Assembly: GCA_900312665.1 (NCBI GenBank)
Contig: ONZQ02000016.1
Span: 453,582 to 517,581, forward strand
Direction of reading: 5' to 3'
DNA from: Cephalotrichum gorgonifer
Taxonomy: Eukaryota; Ascomycota; Sordariomycetes; Microascales; Microascaceae
Length of the DNA: 64,000 nucleotides
Position 1 is the first letter of the stretch. Every line of letters starts with the position of its first letter. The translations under genes and the position numbers were made by a program. The notes below the pieces were generated by a model. The model made no database searches and was not told the origin of the DNA. It worked only from the letters and a program-made list of their open reading frames with translations. Positions 11,201-23,148 of this stretch are shown here, piece by piece.

Positions 11201-12971
11201 GGACAGTCCGCGCGACCCTCCCCCCGGAAGTCGTCGACGACGTCGCGCGCGGGCTCCTTGAGGCCGAGGTCTGTGTCCTTGCAGACGTTCCACTCGGCGA
11301 CGATGGCGGCGAGGATGGCGGAGGCAACGACGGTGGTGGTCATTGCGTTCCCAGCAAGATCTCTCCAATCCTTCTCCGACTCGGTGGAGGGGACGAGCTT
11401 GGAGGAGTCGATGCCCTGGAGGGCGAGGGCCTCGGAGCCGAGGAGGGGGCGGCCTTGGCCGGTGAGGAACTGTATGCCGGCGGGGGTGACGCAGGGGGCT
11501 TGGCCGACTTGGCCCAGGCTGCGGTCGACGTTCTGGGAGAGGTCGATGATGTGCAGCTTGTATCGGGCGTCGAAGTTGAGCTGGTTGAGGATGCGCATCC
11601 AGGAGATGTCGAGGAGGTCGCAGACGCGGGTCCCTTGTCGCTGGAGCCAGCTCCCGAATATGCGGTCGTCAGGCCTGCACACGCCGCGGTCGTCGACGCC
11701 GGACATGGGGTTTAGGTCGGGGATGTTGAACATCTCGCGGGCGTCTTTGTGGCGCATCTTGCACATGGTTGCCTTGGCCGAGGGCTCGCGGCAGCCACCC
11801 CGCTCGATGGGGATCTCCATCTCCCTCACCTCGCGATCCCCGGGCCGGAGCAAGAGATTCTGCAGAGGTATTTGCGTCCTGGGGGCGATAGCCCTGACGA
11901 TCCTTGCCCACTCCTTAACAATGACGGCGGAGAAGTCGCCGTAATGCAAGGAGTCGGCCGCTACACAATACCCACGCTGACGAGTCTGAGGCACACCATA
12001 CTCCTTCGAGTCGACCGATATGTGTACCGCATGGTACCCGGCCATCGGGAAGTATTGGCCCGCGATGGTTTCCCAAGGTGCCGCGTTGACATTCTCCAAC
12101 ACGACGAGCTTGGGTCGGACCTTGAGGATATACTTCAGACTCGAGAGGAAGGTGGTCGCAGACTCGCCAGCGGTGTCTTGGAGCGTCTCCAGGAAGTTGC
12201 CGAGCTTCACGGAGGGGTTGGTGGCGTCGACATTTCCGCGGGGGAGGCCAGCCGCGTAGAGCTCGTTCTGCTTCCGGGTGTTTAGGGTCGAGAAGTCGAC
12301 GCACGAGGAGCCGACGACCAGGAGGTCTACGTTGGTTGGGACCTTGGCCTTGAAACCAGCCGCGGTCGTGCTAGCAGCAAGAAAAGTCAGCAAAAAAGTT
12401 CCTTTCAAAATAAACGCAGAAACCAACACACGAGAAAACCGAACTCGCCTCGTCACCATCATCGCCAAGGAAGAACAACAAGTCGAAGCAAAGAAATAAC
12501 TGGATCACAGGCAAGGAGCGAGGGAAAAGCTTACGCGGACTCGTGCTCGGCGAAATCAACGACGTCCCGAAAGATGTGTCCGGTGGGGCGGATATTACGA
12601 CGGATGAAGGCCTGCTTGACGGGCTCGATCTCGACGCTGCAGATGTGGTCGGCGGAGATGACGCGGTGCATGTCCATGGCAATGCAAGCCTCCTGGATCG
12701 AGCGGATGGACAGGATAGGCGCGTCGGTGCCGGAGCAGAGGGTGATTATCGAGAAGTGGCGGCCGCCGTTGTCGATTAGGGACTTGAGGCCGTGGGGCAT
12801 GGAGTTTCGGACGATCAGGCGGAAGATGTCGGGGATGGTCGTGGGGAAAAGGAGGTCGTTCTGGCCGTCGGCGTGGGTGTCGTTGGCTCCCGTGGTGGAG
12901 GCGGTGAGGTGGTCGTTCTCGTCCTTGACGTTGGTGCCCGTGGGGCGGTCGTCATTGGGGTGAGAAGACAT
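5275..12971 (-). CDS. DNMT5-type DNA cytosine-5 methyltransferase / RING / SNF2 ATPase, interrupted by an in-frame TAG
   Basis: This gene encodes a fungal DNMT5-type maintenance methyltransferase. Exon 1 is 12971-12535, the intron is 12534-12371 (GTAAGC, branch GCTGAC, acceptor CTAG), and exon 2 starts at 12370. The methyltransferase comes first: motif I ITLCSGTDAP (about 75-84), catalytic Cys in GSSCVDFS (Cys169, with Ser where most families have Pro), ENV (238-240), QTRQR (274-278) and GNAMTTTVV. A Cys-rich patch and a long middle region follow. The SNF2 part has Walker A HEVGFGKT (1283-1290), a Lys-rich insert, DEFS in place of DEAH (about 1584), LLSGTPP, two Cys/His clusters including a RING (about 2156-2280), and helicase motif VI QAVGRCDRPGQ (about 2414). 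A TAG at 8760-8758 (codon 1350) splits the frame; the next 1160 codons are open in the same frame. The full protein would be about 2,510 residues and lacks an N-terminal chromodomain. With the TAG, the product stops after motif Ia and loses the RING and helicase C domains. Confidence 0.9.
8758..8760 (-). other. In-frame TAG inside the DNMT5-type gene
   Basis: The coding strand reads VRRFLGTET-stop-KVLVLKSRRL with no frame change. The residues after the stop are the beta strand that normally follows motif Ia in SNF2 ATPases and run straight into ADIIIASI. A CAG-to-TAG change (C to T before A) is the simplest origin. A 63-nt intron, 8771-8709, would remove it in frame, but its GTACAG donor is weak and it would delete a conserved-looking strand. 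Stop-codon readthrough or a sequencing error are the other options. Confidence 0.8.
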
Positions 12972-15214
12972 TGCGGAGGTATGAGGGGGGTTCAAGAAGA
13001 GTGATGTGGAAGGGGTGTTGGAATGTAACGGCGGTCCTCGATTTTGCGAGGTAGAAAGAGGATGGTTTCCCCTGGTGTGTGGATAGTGGAATTGATCTGC
13101 TTTTCCAACTTGTCAGATTTCTGTGATGTGACCCGTGATGATCCTCAACTCTCTAAAGAATTGTAGGTGATAAGATGTGGAAGGATATGGATCCCAGGCG
13201 TAGGGAAGAGAAAACATGGGTGAGAAAAACAAGGACTGGAAGGAGATTTCGACAGATGGGGGATATTTTGTGAGAGGGTCACACTTTGGCAACGGTTTGA
13301 AGCCCTCTTTTCATGCGAGTGAGGAATCATTTGCGACAAGTGAAGCCCACAATGAAGGTGGCAGTCACTCCAAATGGCAACCGTGGTAGTGCTCACTTGG
13401 CTCACAGGGACAATCTAGTAAACAATAGAGGGAGAAATTCGAGAGAAAAAAAGAAAGAAAGAAGGCAGGATAAATCAAATGGAGAGGGAAATGGAGACGA
13501 CTGAAGTTGTAGACCCAGGGAAAGGCAGGGTCGACGTAGGAAAAGGAAAGAGAACTCACTATCGCTTCAGGATGTACGGTTCTCAGACGGGCTCTTCTCC
13601 AGGCTCGATCCAACGGATAGATCCAGAGGTATGACTGTAGATTTATTTGACTCTCCGTGGAAAGACAAGTCGCGCTCCAGTTCGAAGCTGGGTATGCGGA
13701 GGCTGCGGTGGTACAAGAAAACGGCCGACGCGTCCGCGAAACAACAGCTTGGCTTGACTTGGCTCTTCCTCTCGGCGAGCGACGAGTCGAAGACGTAGAA
13801 TACCGAAATCCTCAAGATGGTTCGATAGAGGCAACTGAGAGAAAAGAATAAGTAGGGGCTAGGCTGGTAAAATGAAGCGGGTAAGGAAACAGCCGACGTT
13901 GGTTGGGGGAAAGTAAAAACATAAGAATCAAGAAACCTGTGAAGGACTGTTGGTGTTCAGGGAAAAGAGAGAAGGAGAGGAGCCTGTGGGTGAGGGGCTT
14001 TTTATGGACAAGAGGGGATCTGACGATGTAATCAACGGACTGTTCCGGAAAGTGCCTGGGTTGAAGGTGTGTTTTTCTCTTATTCTTGTTAGTCGTTGTG
14101 ATTATTAGAATGGGTGGTCTAACGCAGAAGGTGGGGTCGTGGGTAGAACGGGTTCCGGCCAGCACAGGACCGGAGGGAAATAGGGAAGGTGCGGATTATT
14201 GTTTAGGTATAGAGCTTGGAAGGGCTGCCTGGAGAACCTACGAGGTTCGTCTATAGAAAGAAAGGGCATTATGTGGGATCTAAGATCCCCGATTACGCAG
14301 GCAGAAACGTGTTGGTAGATAATGGAGAGCTGGATGGGGTATGACACTTCCACAGATCTACGCGATGACTAGGGCCCAAAACACCCTGGATAAGGAAATA
14401 TAAAAGGGTGGATATGACCAACGTATCCAACGAAAGGAGGGGTGACGTTCTACAGTGAGCCGACACGTCCAGATTGGGGTCTGGTTCCAAGTCACCAGGG
14501 ACATGTACATCAAGAGGCAGTTGAGACGAGGTCCATTTAAAAACTGGCCACGCCACCGCACCCGGACCAAGCAGTCCTCTCGGAAGTGGGAATGGCTACT
14601 TAGACTCCAGGAGAGCCCCGACGTGGGGTAGTGGTCTCCAGGTCACAAGGGGCATTGGGCCTCCTGCCTGCGGAATGGCAACCACATTTCTGGCCCCGGT
14701 GGTTTGACTTTCCCCAAAACTCCAGAAACTGGGTTGGAGGCAACCATTTCCGCCTAGATTCAAGTGGACGTTATCTAATATAGGCTTCTACAATCGCCTG
14801 CTCCCAAGTCATCCAACTCCGCGTAAAGAGATTGGCCAGCAGGTACGACCTTCGTACCAGTAGAGGCATCCTTATAGGCACTCTCAGAGGGCCACAAAGA
14901 GTCGGTACGAAGAATCCGCAAAATATAGGCGACGGGCGAGAAGTGTATCACAAGGTGAACCCCTAACACGGACACGAGACGTGGTTGAAAGTGGATCATT
15001 ATGTGTGGAGGAGTCACGTGGGCCTCTCCCCTCACCTACAATGTACTCTCACCTAACCGCTCCACCCAGGAGACGACATTGAGATCTCGCGGTAAGGTCA
15101 AGCTCCGTTTCCCTCAGAATCTTATTTAGGTGGGGGACAATTGAGTCATTTTTATCATTCTGATCTCACCTTCCCTCTCAAAAAAAACAAAGCCGCCTGT
15201 AAAAAGAAGAAAAA
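12972..15214. other. Spacer, no gene seen (divergent promoter region)
   Basis: About 2.2 kb separate the divergent DNMT5-type gene (minus) and 2H phosphoesterase gene (plus). Short open frames on both strands have no protein-like composition. Purine-rich runs occur near 13440-13490. It should contain the two promoters, but I see no motif I would name. Confidence 0.5.
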
Positions 15215-16402
15215 ATGGACTCACCAGGAAAACGTCCCGTCCTAGCTTCGGCTTCAAGGGCTTGTTCTTCAAGCGGCATCATGGCCTGCCCGCACCTGCA
15301 TCCACCGGCCCACCAGACGTTTCTAGATTTCATATCCGCCCATGATAACTCCCCCGTACGTGCTCCTGGTCCAGCTACATGCCTCCTGTCTCTTTCTGGG
15401 TGTGGCTCTCTCTGGCGTCCTGAATCCTGACTGCCACGAAATATAATAAAAGGCCAAGATACAAGCAAAGTACTCGGAGCACCGCACCGGCCGCAACGCC
15501 CAGCAACACGATGCCTTCCTCTCGCCGTCCTTCGCGGGCGTCACGCTGGAGTACTACCTCAAGCTCACCGAGGCGTCACCCTCGCCCTACGCTCCCGACG
15601 GGATACCGCTAGATCCCCGGAACAGCCTCGTCCTGTGGGCCCGGCCGCCGGAGCACATCATCCAACTAGCCTCACATATCGGGGCGAAGCTCAAGGAAAC
15701 AGCTCCACGTATCGTTTTCACTCCCTCCATTTCCCCTCTATCCTCCTCCCTCCCCCACACCATATCTAACCACTTCCCCAAGACCTCTGGGTCATGCCCC
15801 CCCACCGCATGCACCTCACCACCCTCGAGATATCGCACTCCAAGACGCCGGCCTACATAACCGAAATGGTTCAGCCCCTCCGCCCGCACGTCTCGCGCCT
15901 GACGAACCACACCCTCACGCACCGGTCCCGCCTCGTGAAGCCCTACATCTCCTACGACCTCTCGGGCGTGGCGCTCTCGTTCCTGCCCGCGGCCGGCGAG
16001 CCGCACCTCTCGCCCCGCCCCTCCCCCGCGGGCACGCAGCAGACGGTCGAGGTCCAGGTCGTCCAGGGCGACGCGTACACCTACCACCACCTCCGCCACG
16101 ACCTGACCACCATCCTGGAAGATGCGGGCATCACCATCGAGCCGAGGTATCAGGTGCCCAGCGCGCACATCACCCTCGCGCGGTACCTGGTCCAGCACGA
16201 CCACGCGACGCCCGCGGCGAGGAAGCGGTGGGTGGCGGCGATAGAGGAGGTGAATGCCTGGTTGGAGGAGACGGTGTGGGACGTAGCGGGGGGCGAGTTC
16301 ATCGGGGAGTGGGTGTTGGGGCAGGAGAGGGGCCTAGATCTGAGGTGTGGCACGGTGTGGTATGGCGGCGGGAGAACCATCATGACCGGGGAGGGGTTCT
16401 AA
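15215..16402 (+). CDS. 2H phosphoesterase superfamily protein (RNA ligase/cyclic nucleotide phosphodiesterase type), three exons
   Basis: The exons are 15215-15355, 15453-15708 and 15783-16402, giving 338 residues. Intron 1 begins GTACGT and has a CTGAC branch; its acceptor is AAAG at 15452 or CAAG at 15458. Intron 2 begins GTATCG, has a CTAAC branch and ends CCCCAAG. Both hallmark H-x-T motifs are present and well spaced: HLT within HRMHLTTLEI and HIT within SAHITLARY. These two histidines form the catalytic pair of 2H enzymes, which act on 2',3'-cyclic phosphate or 2'-5' bonds of RNA or small nucleotides. Fungal members of this kind (KYSEHRTGRNAQQHDAFLSP, then LVLWARPP) are common but uncharacterised, so the substrate is unknown. 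No signal peptide or membrane helix is seen. It converges with the ribosomal protein gene downstream. Confidence 0.85.
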
Positions 16403-16721
16403 ATGTCCCATAGCATGACATCCAGATGGTTCCGGGGGGGGGTTCGGCCACAACTCCTCCATGCTCCATTAGTACCTGGTTCCAATCATCCATAGAAATA
16501 GAATAGAAATGTGCGGCCCCGTCATGCAGAAGGATACTTTTGATCTTTCATTCCCTATGGATATGGATCGCCCTTCCGGAAAAAAAATATAACATTTCTA
16601 CCGAGTTCGTTCTTTTCGCCCAGAGTTCCCGCTCCCCGTGATTTCATATGCCATGAGTAGTTGAGAGAAGACAAGACGTAAAAAGGGAAAGCTTGACCAA
16701 AAACCAGAAAAAAGAGTGCAC
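16403..16721. other. Convergent 3' spacer, no gene seen
   Basis: This is the short AT-richer region between two convergent genes. It should hold both polyadenylation regions. Nothing else is visible. Confidence 0.5.
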
Positions 16722-17654
16722 TTAGAAGACAAGGGCGGCACCCTTGGTCTTCTTGTCACCACCGAGCTCGAAGTGCTTGCAGCGCTTGATAGCGAGCTGG
16801 GCCTTGGTCTGTAGGGAGGTTGGAGAGTTAGTATCTTCGTCCCTCAGAGCGGCTGTGGCATGATCTCCCCCACGTCATGACCTTCTCAGGACACATGGGG
16901 GGGGGGGGTGATGGGTCATGGATGACGGGGAAGAACGAGCGGGGGGAGGAGAGCGTATACCTTGCACTTCACGCACTCCAACCTGAGGACGATCTTCTTG
17001 GTGGTCTTCGCCTTCTTGTGGAAGACGGGCTTGGTCTGACCACCATAACCGGACTGCTTGCGGTCATAACGACGCTTTCCCTGGCTGCGAGTCTGTTAGT
17101 TTTCGGGCTCTTCGTTTTCGGTTCGGTTCCACAGTGGACGATGTTGGGCGCGCGAGGGTGAAAGGCAATTCGATGCGCCATGCGCCGGTTCGACAGCAAT
17201 TCGTCTCGAAGTTCCCTCGTCCATTTATCGTGGGGTGGGAGAGATCGGGGTCGCAGGAGGGGATACATACGCGAAAAGCGAGGCCTGAGAAGCTTAGGTT
17301 AGTACCGTACCACCTCGTTTTGTCTCAAACCGGGGATGGCTTCGCTCTTGGAGGAAACATACCTTGCCAGCCTTGTACTGGGTGACCTTGTGGGCGGTGT
17401 GCTTGCGGCACTCCTTGCCCTTGCAGTAGGTGTTCCTCGTCTTGGGGATGTTGACCTATTATCGCGCCAAGCCTCGGTCAGCTCGCTTGATTCCTCCTTC
17501 TCCTGCGCTTCCATGAAACGACGCTTCTCGAAGCTCCCCTTCACACGATCCTCCGCCCGCGCAAAGGAGAACAGGCGGAGGGTCGTTCGGGTTCCCTCTT
17601 CCAACTAGAATGCAATTCGTCTGCCGGCGTGGGAAATTTCGTAGAACGTACCAT
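16722..17654 (-). CDS. RPL44: 60S ribosomal protein eL42 (L44/L42), five coding exons
   Basis: Splicing gives exactly 106 residues, the usual fungal length, starting MVNIPKTRNTYCKGKECRKH and ending KTKGAALVF. The exons on the minus strand are 17654-17652 (ATG alone), 17455-17363, 17284-17271 (14 nt), 17084-16961 and 16808-16722. All introns are GT-AG with good donors (GTACGT, GTATGT, GTATGT, GTATAC). The zinc ribbon CKGKEC...CVKC is intact. The protein sits at the E site of the large subunit. Residue 56 is Pro (in GGQTKPVF), the form that leaves ribosomes sensitive to cycloheximide; Gln at this site is the known resistance form. The microexon encodes ASLF plus two bases of the next codon, and automated gene finders may miss both it and the 3-nt first exon. 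Confidence 0.95.
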
Positions 17655-18743
17655 TTTGGCGGTGTTGTGTCGTTTGCCGTGGGATCCTTGGGGGGGGGAA
17701 AGGAAAAAAGTCGAAGTGGAGGGAGGAGGTCGAAGATCTAGTGGTGCCGCCAAAAGCCGTGCGGGTTGGTGGTGGGATTTCGATTCTGCTTTGTGGGAGT
17801 GGTGGGAGGCGTGTGCGATCTCATTGGTCAGTGTCTGTGGCTTGTGATCGAGTTGAGCCACAGGGCTAATGCACGGACCACCCGACGTTTGGAGCTTGGT
17901 CCGGCATCTTAATCACGTGATATCACACACCCGACACGCTTTGGAGGACGGTCTTTACTCCGCCTTGATTAGTTATACCCCAGCGTCATCGAATTTATTT
18001 CATAGTGTCGATCGCGGCGCGGACCTGGCCAGTTATCACACGAGATGGACCGCGTCATTGTCGCAAACCCTGACGAAGATATTGAGCTTGCGATTACGTG
18101 ACTGAGGATAGACCGGCCACCCGACCTTGCGAAGAAAAACCTCGTTAGAGCGAATTTTCGGCGCATCATTCATGTACGGTCCGCTGTTTCACCGAGAAAA
18201 AGAGTGGGTCGGCGGGCTCCTTATCGCCGATCCGGCCTTGACATGATGATTGATTAGCAATCATTGGATCCGAAGCACGGGCGTTCTGACTTCAGGATTA
18301 ACGCAAGGGAGTTAGTTGGCTTTCCCCGGCTCCTTCGGGCGGAGAGACACCTCCCCCAGAGACTTTGGTTCTGTGATACAAGTTCGAGTTTCCATATTTC
18401 CTCCAGCTATCGTACTTCCCCCTTGTTTGGTCTGTGACTACTCCAATGGGTGCAATTGGGAGGAATTGAATTAATTGATTGGAGAATTGGAATGTCTCGC
18501 CGTAAGAAGGCAGTCACGACCTCAAGGATTTGTACGACATGGGAAAGCAACTCCCCAATTTAGACTTCCTCTGATAATCTTCTTTCTGATCCCCCATATA
18601 TTCCTCGATCCCAGTTGGGTTTCTCTTCGCCTCTCCACTGATAAGGGGATATCACTCGACCCTCAAGCATAACATCCGCCGAAGAAGGAGAGGAAGAAGA
18701 AGAAACAACACTCTCGTCATTGTAGTACTCTACAGAGAGAACT
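17655..18743. other. Divergent promoter spacer, no gene seen
   Basis: About 1.1 kb between the eL42 start (minus) and the MFS start (plus). It contains a G-run near 17690 and polypyrimidine stretches just before the MFS start. I see no protein-like frame. Confidence 0.5.
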
Positions 18744-20836
18744 ATGACTCGGTCGTCGTCACCGTCGACGACGTCCACGGCGGTGGCCGGCGATATGACG
18801 CCGCTCCTATCTGACTCGGGCTCGGACGCCACCTTGCGCGATGGTTACGGGGTTGAGGTTCGGAGTGGGAACGGCGCGGCGCGGGACGGTGGTGGTGACG
18901 TCGAGAGTGAGAGCCGGGGTGCCGGTGACGACGGGATCACCCTCGTGGGGAGGTGGAGGGCCATCTTCATCTCACTGTCGATTTCGATTCTGCTCTTCCT
19001 CCAAGGTACGTCCTCGAATCCCGTTAGCCCCCTCCTCCAAAGACCAAGTTGGCTAACCCGCACCAGCTTCCAACATGTCCGGCATGACACTGACCCAAGG
19101 CATCATCGCCCACGACCTAAACTCCTATGCCTCTCCAATGTGGTTCACGACCGCCTACCTCATCGCCGCGTCGGCCCTCGCTCCCATCATCGGCCGCCTC
19201 GCCACCATCTTCCCCCCTCGCACCCTCGTCCCTCCCTCCGCCACCCTCCTGACCCTCGGCTCCCTATTCAGCTCCCAGTCTGCCACCTTTGCGCAGTTCG
19301 TGGTGTCGAGGGTTGTCATGGGCCTGGGCGCCGCTGGCGTCATGACCCTGGCCGTCGTGTTCGTGCTGGGCCTCGCGAGGGAGAGTAGAAGGGGGTTCTT
19401 CATCGGACTCGTCAACGTGTGCTTCACCATTGGCCTTTCGTTTGGCGCTGTGGTTTTCGGGGCCGTGGAACCGGTGATTGGATGGGTAGGGTCTTTCCTG
19501 TCCCCGTTTCCCCTTTGCCCCTTTTGCCCAGTTGCACCCTGCCTCCCCCTTGTCACCCCTCTGCAAGTAACCCGTCGATTAGAGACTCTGGAGAGCTTGG
19601 AGAGACTTTGAGGGCCTAAGCTAACATCTCCCAGCGAGCTTTGTTCTGGATCCAGGCGCCTATTTCAGCCGCCGCAGGCCTGGGACTGTACCTCTCGCTC
19701 CCCCCCTCGGTTGGCGTTAGCGAGCGAACAAGGAGTGGCACGTTCCGCGAAAAGATACTCAAGATTGACTACCTAGGCGCGTCGATGCTGGTAAGCCCTC
19801 CTACCTTATTCTCTCCCTCCGTCCCTCTCACCCCTGCACGCCGCCTCTGAGAAGACACCGATCCTAATACCCCCCACAGACTTTCTCAATCGTCCTCTTC
19901 CTCTACGGCCTGGCAGGCGAGATCCAAGTAACCCCCATCCTTACCTCCCTCCTCGCCCTCCTAGTCTTCCTCGCGGTGGAGAACTTCTACGCCACGGACC
20001 CCATCATACCCCTCAGCGTCCTCTCCTCGCGCGGGGCCCTCCTCTCCTGCGCCGCCCAGCTCGGCTTCCTGGCCGCCCGCTGGACCCTCCTCTACTACGC
20101 GCCCGTCTTCATGCTCGCGGCGCAGGGCTACTCCCCCGCGGCCGCGGGCTCCATCCTCATCCCCACCAACTTCGGCTTCGGGTCCGGCGGGCTCCTGGTC
20201 GGCTGGCTGCACATCCGCCGCAGCGGCAGCTTCTGGCTCCCCTCAGCGCTGTCGCTCGCCCTCTTCGCCGCGACGATGTACGTCCTCTCCCTCGTCGGCC
20301 ACCCGGACGTCTCGCCGGCCGTGATGTCGTTCGCGGTCTTCCTGAACGGGCTGGCGACGGGGGCGGCGCTGAATTACACCCTCGCGCACATCCTTCACCT
20401 GAGCCACCCGGGGACGGAGTTCGTGACTACCAGCCTCATGGGGACGGTTCGCGGGTTCGGCGGCAGCTTCGGGACGGCGATCGGCGGGGGTGTCTTCTAC
20501 CGCGTGCTTAAAAGGGGGTTGGAGGAGGGGTACGCGGCGCTCGATGGAGGCGGGGGGCTGAGCAGGGAGAGGGAGGAGCTGGTGAGGAGGCTATTGGGGA
20601 GTCCGGCGTACGTGTTTGGCGGGGGACTGAGCGGGGAGGAGAGGGATGTTGCGATCGAGGGGTACGCGGGCGCATCGAGGTGGACGTGGAAGATGGCGGC
20701 GGCGATGGGGGTGGTGGTCGCGGTCGTGCAGTTGGGCACAGGGTGGACAAGTCCTAAGGAGAGGAAGGAGCGGGAGGCGGGGGATGCGGAGGCTAGGGCG
20801 AGACTGATGGAGAATGAGGGCGTTGGGGAGGCTTGA
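18744..20836 (+). CDS. MFS transporter, DHA2/vacuolar basic amino acid transporter-like, four exons
   Basis: The exons are 18744-19005, 19067-19485, 19635-19790 and 19880-20836, giving 597 residues. All three introns have good donors (GTACGT, GTAGGG, GTAAGC) and CAG acceptors; introns 1 and 2 also have visible CTAAC branches. A disordered acidic N-terminus of about 70 residues precedes the first helix (IFISLSISILLFLQ). Typical MFS signatures follow: LTQGIIAHDLNSYASPMWFTTAYLIA, motif A-like GRLATIFPPR, motif B-like RVVMGLGAAG, and motif C-like GLSFGAVVFGAVEPVIGWR. The arrangement suggests 12-14 helices as in the DHA2 drug/proton antiporters and the fungal Vba/Fnx1 vacuolar amino-acid transporters. 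The substrate cannot be told. It is tail-to-tail with the NmrA-like gene, and a Zn2Cys6 regulator lies further on, so a common role is possible. Confidence 0.88.
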
Positions 20837-22019
20837 GTTTGAGGTGTTGGGGGAGGGATGTTCTGTATCAAAGGAGGGGGGGGGGCGCGTGGGAGGGAAA
20901 GGGTGAAAGCGAAGATCCTTCCTCTACGGTGCGCTGCTCGCGTAGCATGTAAATTGGGGGTAAACCAAGCCTGACCGCAATGCAACCAGAAGAAAAAAAC
21001 CAGCATTCCATGTCCATGATGTTTGTTGATATCCCCCACAAGGATCCGCTGTTGATATATCCCACGTATCAGGTCAGCGCAAGCGACTTACACACTTCCG
21101 CGGCAAAAATTCAGGAGAGGCGGCTTTGCTCTGCGTCGGTGGGCTTGAGCTGACCTACCCTCCCCCCTTTTCTTTTTCACTATTTTCGTAAGCTCAAGTT
21201 AGGGAACTCGAAAACTGAAGAAAAGAAAAAAGGAAGGAGAAGGGTCGAAGTGGAGAGAAACGAACGCCAAAAGACAGATAGACGACTCCCAGATCCAGCA
21301 AGAGTGTCGTTTCCCGCATCGTGAACGATGCGGTGATCCTTCCCCCGCTTCAACAAACACTCCCTTAGCGAATGTCACCCCAGACCTATAGGACGAAAAA
21401 GGGAAAGATGCGAGAAAAATATATAAGCGTTAAAGTGGCCGCGTCACCGTCCGGGGGAAACTCCCCCCCACGGGACACTTCAGGCTGAATTGGAGCGATC
21501 GGGACGAAGTGGGTAGGGCTCTCGCCGCGGAAGGGGAGATATGGGTGGTTGATGAGACGACGGTCTTTGTGGAGGAAGCAAGGGTTGAACCAGCGAAAGA
21601 AGTATGAAAAGTTCAAAACCAAAGTATTATAATTTCGGCACGGGGATAGCAGGTACATCATTTTGGGAGGGGAGCGAAGGCCATTCTTACTGGGCTGTTG
21701 TAAAACTCTCGAAGGCCGCATCCATGTATGTAAGGGGGGATTGGATTCCTTTATATGCGGGATGATGGGAGAGCAGTGGTGAGGCAAACAGCTCCGCGAC
21801 AAAGTCAGTGTGCCGACTAGATCTACTCAGTAGCCTTGCTAAGACAGAGGGCTCCCTCCGTTTTTTTTTTGGGGGGGGGGGGAGAAGGGAGAGTCCGTGA
21901 AAAAACGTTGCATTTCTCGGCCGTAAAACATGTATTCTTAGTTCCAGCTAGCATAGCAAATTGACTCCACATATCCCTCCATCTCAAAAGGAAATGACTT
22001 GGTCCCTACACCACAAAAC
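20837..22019. other. Convergent 3' spacer with homopolymer runs, no gene seen
   Basis: No supportable gene. A T(10)G(12) junction lies at 21861-21882. Purine-rich blocks lie near 21215-21260. Short open frames on the minus strand near 21386-21802 are not protein-like. Confidence 0.5.
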
Positions 22020-23148
22020 CTACAACACCTTCTCCCAATCCTGCTTCTGCTTCGTGCACCACTCACTCACAGACGGAAGCCCCACCTCCACCCCCAGGTC
22101 CGCAGGCTGCACGATGCTCTTATCGACCTTGTGCCCATCATACCCGAACTCGACCATAAAGCCCAGCATATCCGCCTCCTCCCGCTCGAGGTCGGGGTCA
22201 CCCATCTCGAAGCTCGGGTTCTCGTCCACGAACTCCACGGCCTTCCCCAGGACCTTCCCCAGGGTCTCGGCGAAGTCTCGCAGGGACAGCCACTCGGAGA
22301 CACCGATGACCCTCTTCCCCGGCGAGGCGCGGAGGAGGGCGTGCACGAGGGGTCCCGTGTCGGTCGTAGCGGAGTACAGGGGCAGGGGCGTCGTGGCTAG
22401 GGGAGCTGCGAGGGACAGGACTAGGGTGTCTTTGCTCTCGTTCTAAAGGTTCGGCCATCAGTATGAGGCACGATGAAGATCTCACTCAAGCAAGAGGGGG
22501 GGATATAACGAGGTCTTGTTAGACTAGAGGTGGGTGCATAGAACTTACGAGCACAGGACGGATTGGACCACCCCTGGGCCCAAAGAAATTCTCCAGGTAA
22601 AATCCCGCGATGAGCACGTTCGTCCTCTCCCACAGCTCCGGGTACATGGACCTCCCGTACTCCTCCCCGTACGCCTTCCCGTCGAAGTGGTAGACGTGAG
22701 GGTACTTCCCGCCGCTCAGCCCACCCGCGTCGGGCAGGGCGGAGAACACGAACCTCTCGAGCGAGGAGCCGAGCCTGGCCGCGGCGTCGATGATGTTCCT
22801 GCACTGCTGGGCCTCGTGGGCCCTGGCCACCGGGCCGATCCTCTCGCCCGTTGCTGCGGCCTTCTCGCGGAGGGCGGGGTTGGCGAAGGAGTGCCAGAAG
22901 TCGGTGACGCTGAAGATGGCGGACGCGCCCTTGAAGGCGTCGTCGAGGGAGGAGGGGACGTCGAAGTCGGCCTTCACCATCTCGACTCCGCGCGAGGCGA
23001 GGGAGACGGACTGGGGAGAGGATGGGTCGCGGGTGAGGCCGCGGAGGGCGTACGGGGCGGACGAGAGGGAGAGGAAGTGGGAGAGGACTGAGCCACCCTG
23101 GTTGCCGGTGGCTCCGAGGACGACGAGGAGGGGTTTTTCGGAGGACAT
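22020..23148 (-). CDS. NmrA-like NAD(P)-binding protein, two exons
   Basis: The exons are 23148-22549 and 22442-22020, separated by a 106-nt intron (GTAAGT...TTTAG), giving 340 residues. ATG 23148 (MSSEKPLL) is the first ATG in frame. The Rossmann dinucleotide-binding loop is VVLGATGNQGGSV (about residues 9-21), the NmrA form of GxxGxxG. It is followed by LRGLTRDPSS and VEMVKADFD, typical of NmrA/HSCARG-like atypical short-chain dehydrogenases that lack the catalytic YxxxK and sense NAD(P) redox state or bind regulators such as GATA factors. The C-terminal half (WLSLRDFAETLGKVLGKAVEFV) fits the same family. It lies downstream of, and in the same direction as, a Zn2Cys6 regulator. Its partner or any enzymatic role is unknown. 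Confidence 0.88.

Noticed and set aside
9953..11944. Open frames of 130-280 codons antisense to the DNMT5-type gene
   Set aside because: They are shadows of a GC-rich gene that is clearly coding on the minus strand.
20497..21039. 180-codon Pro/Ser-rich open frame on the minus strand
   Set aside because: It overlaps the end of the MFS gene and a simple G-run; its composition reflects the purine-rich sense strand.
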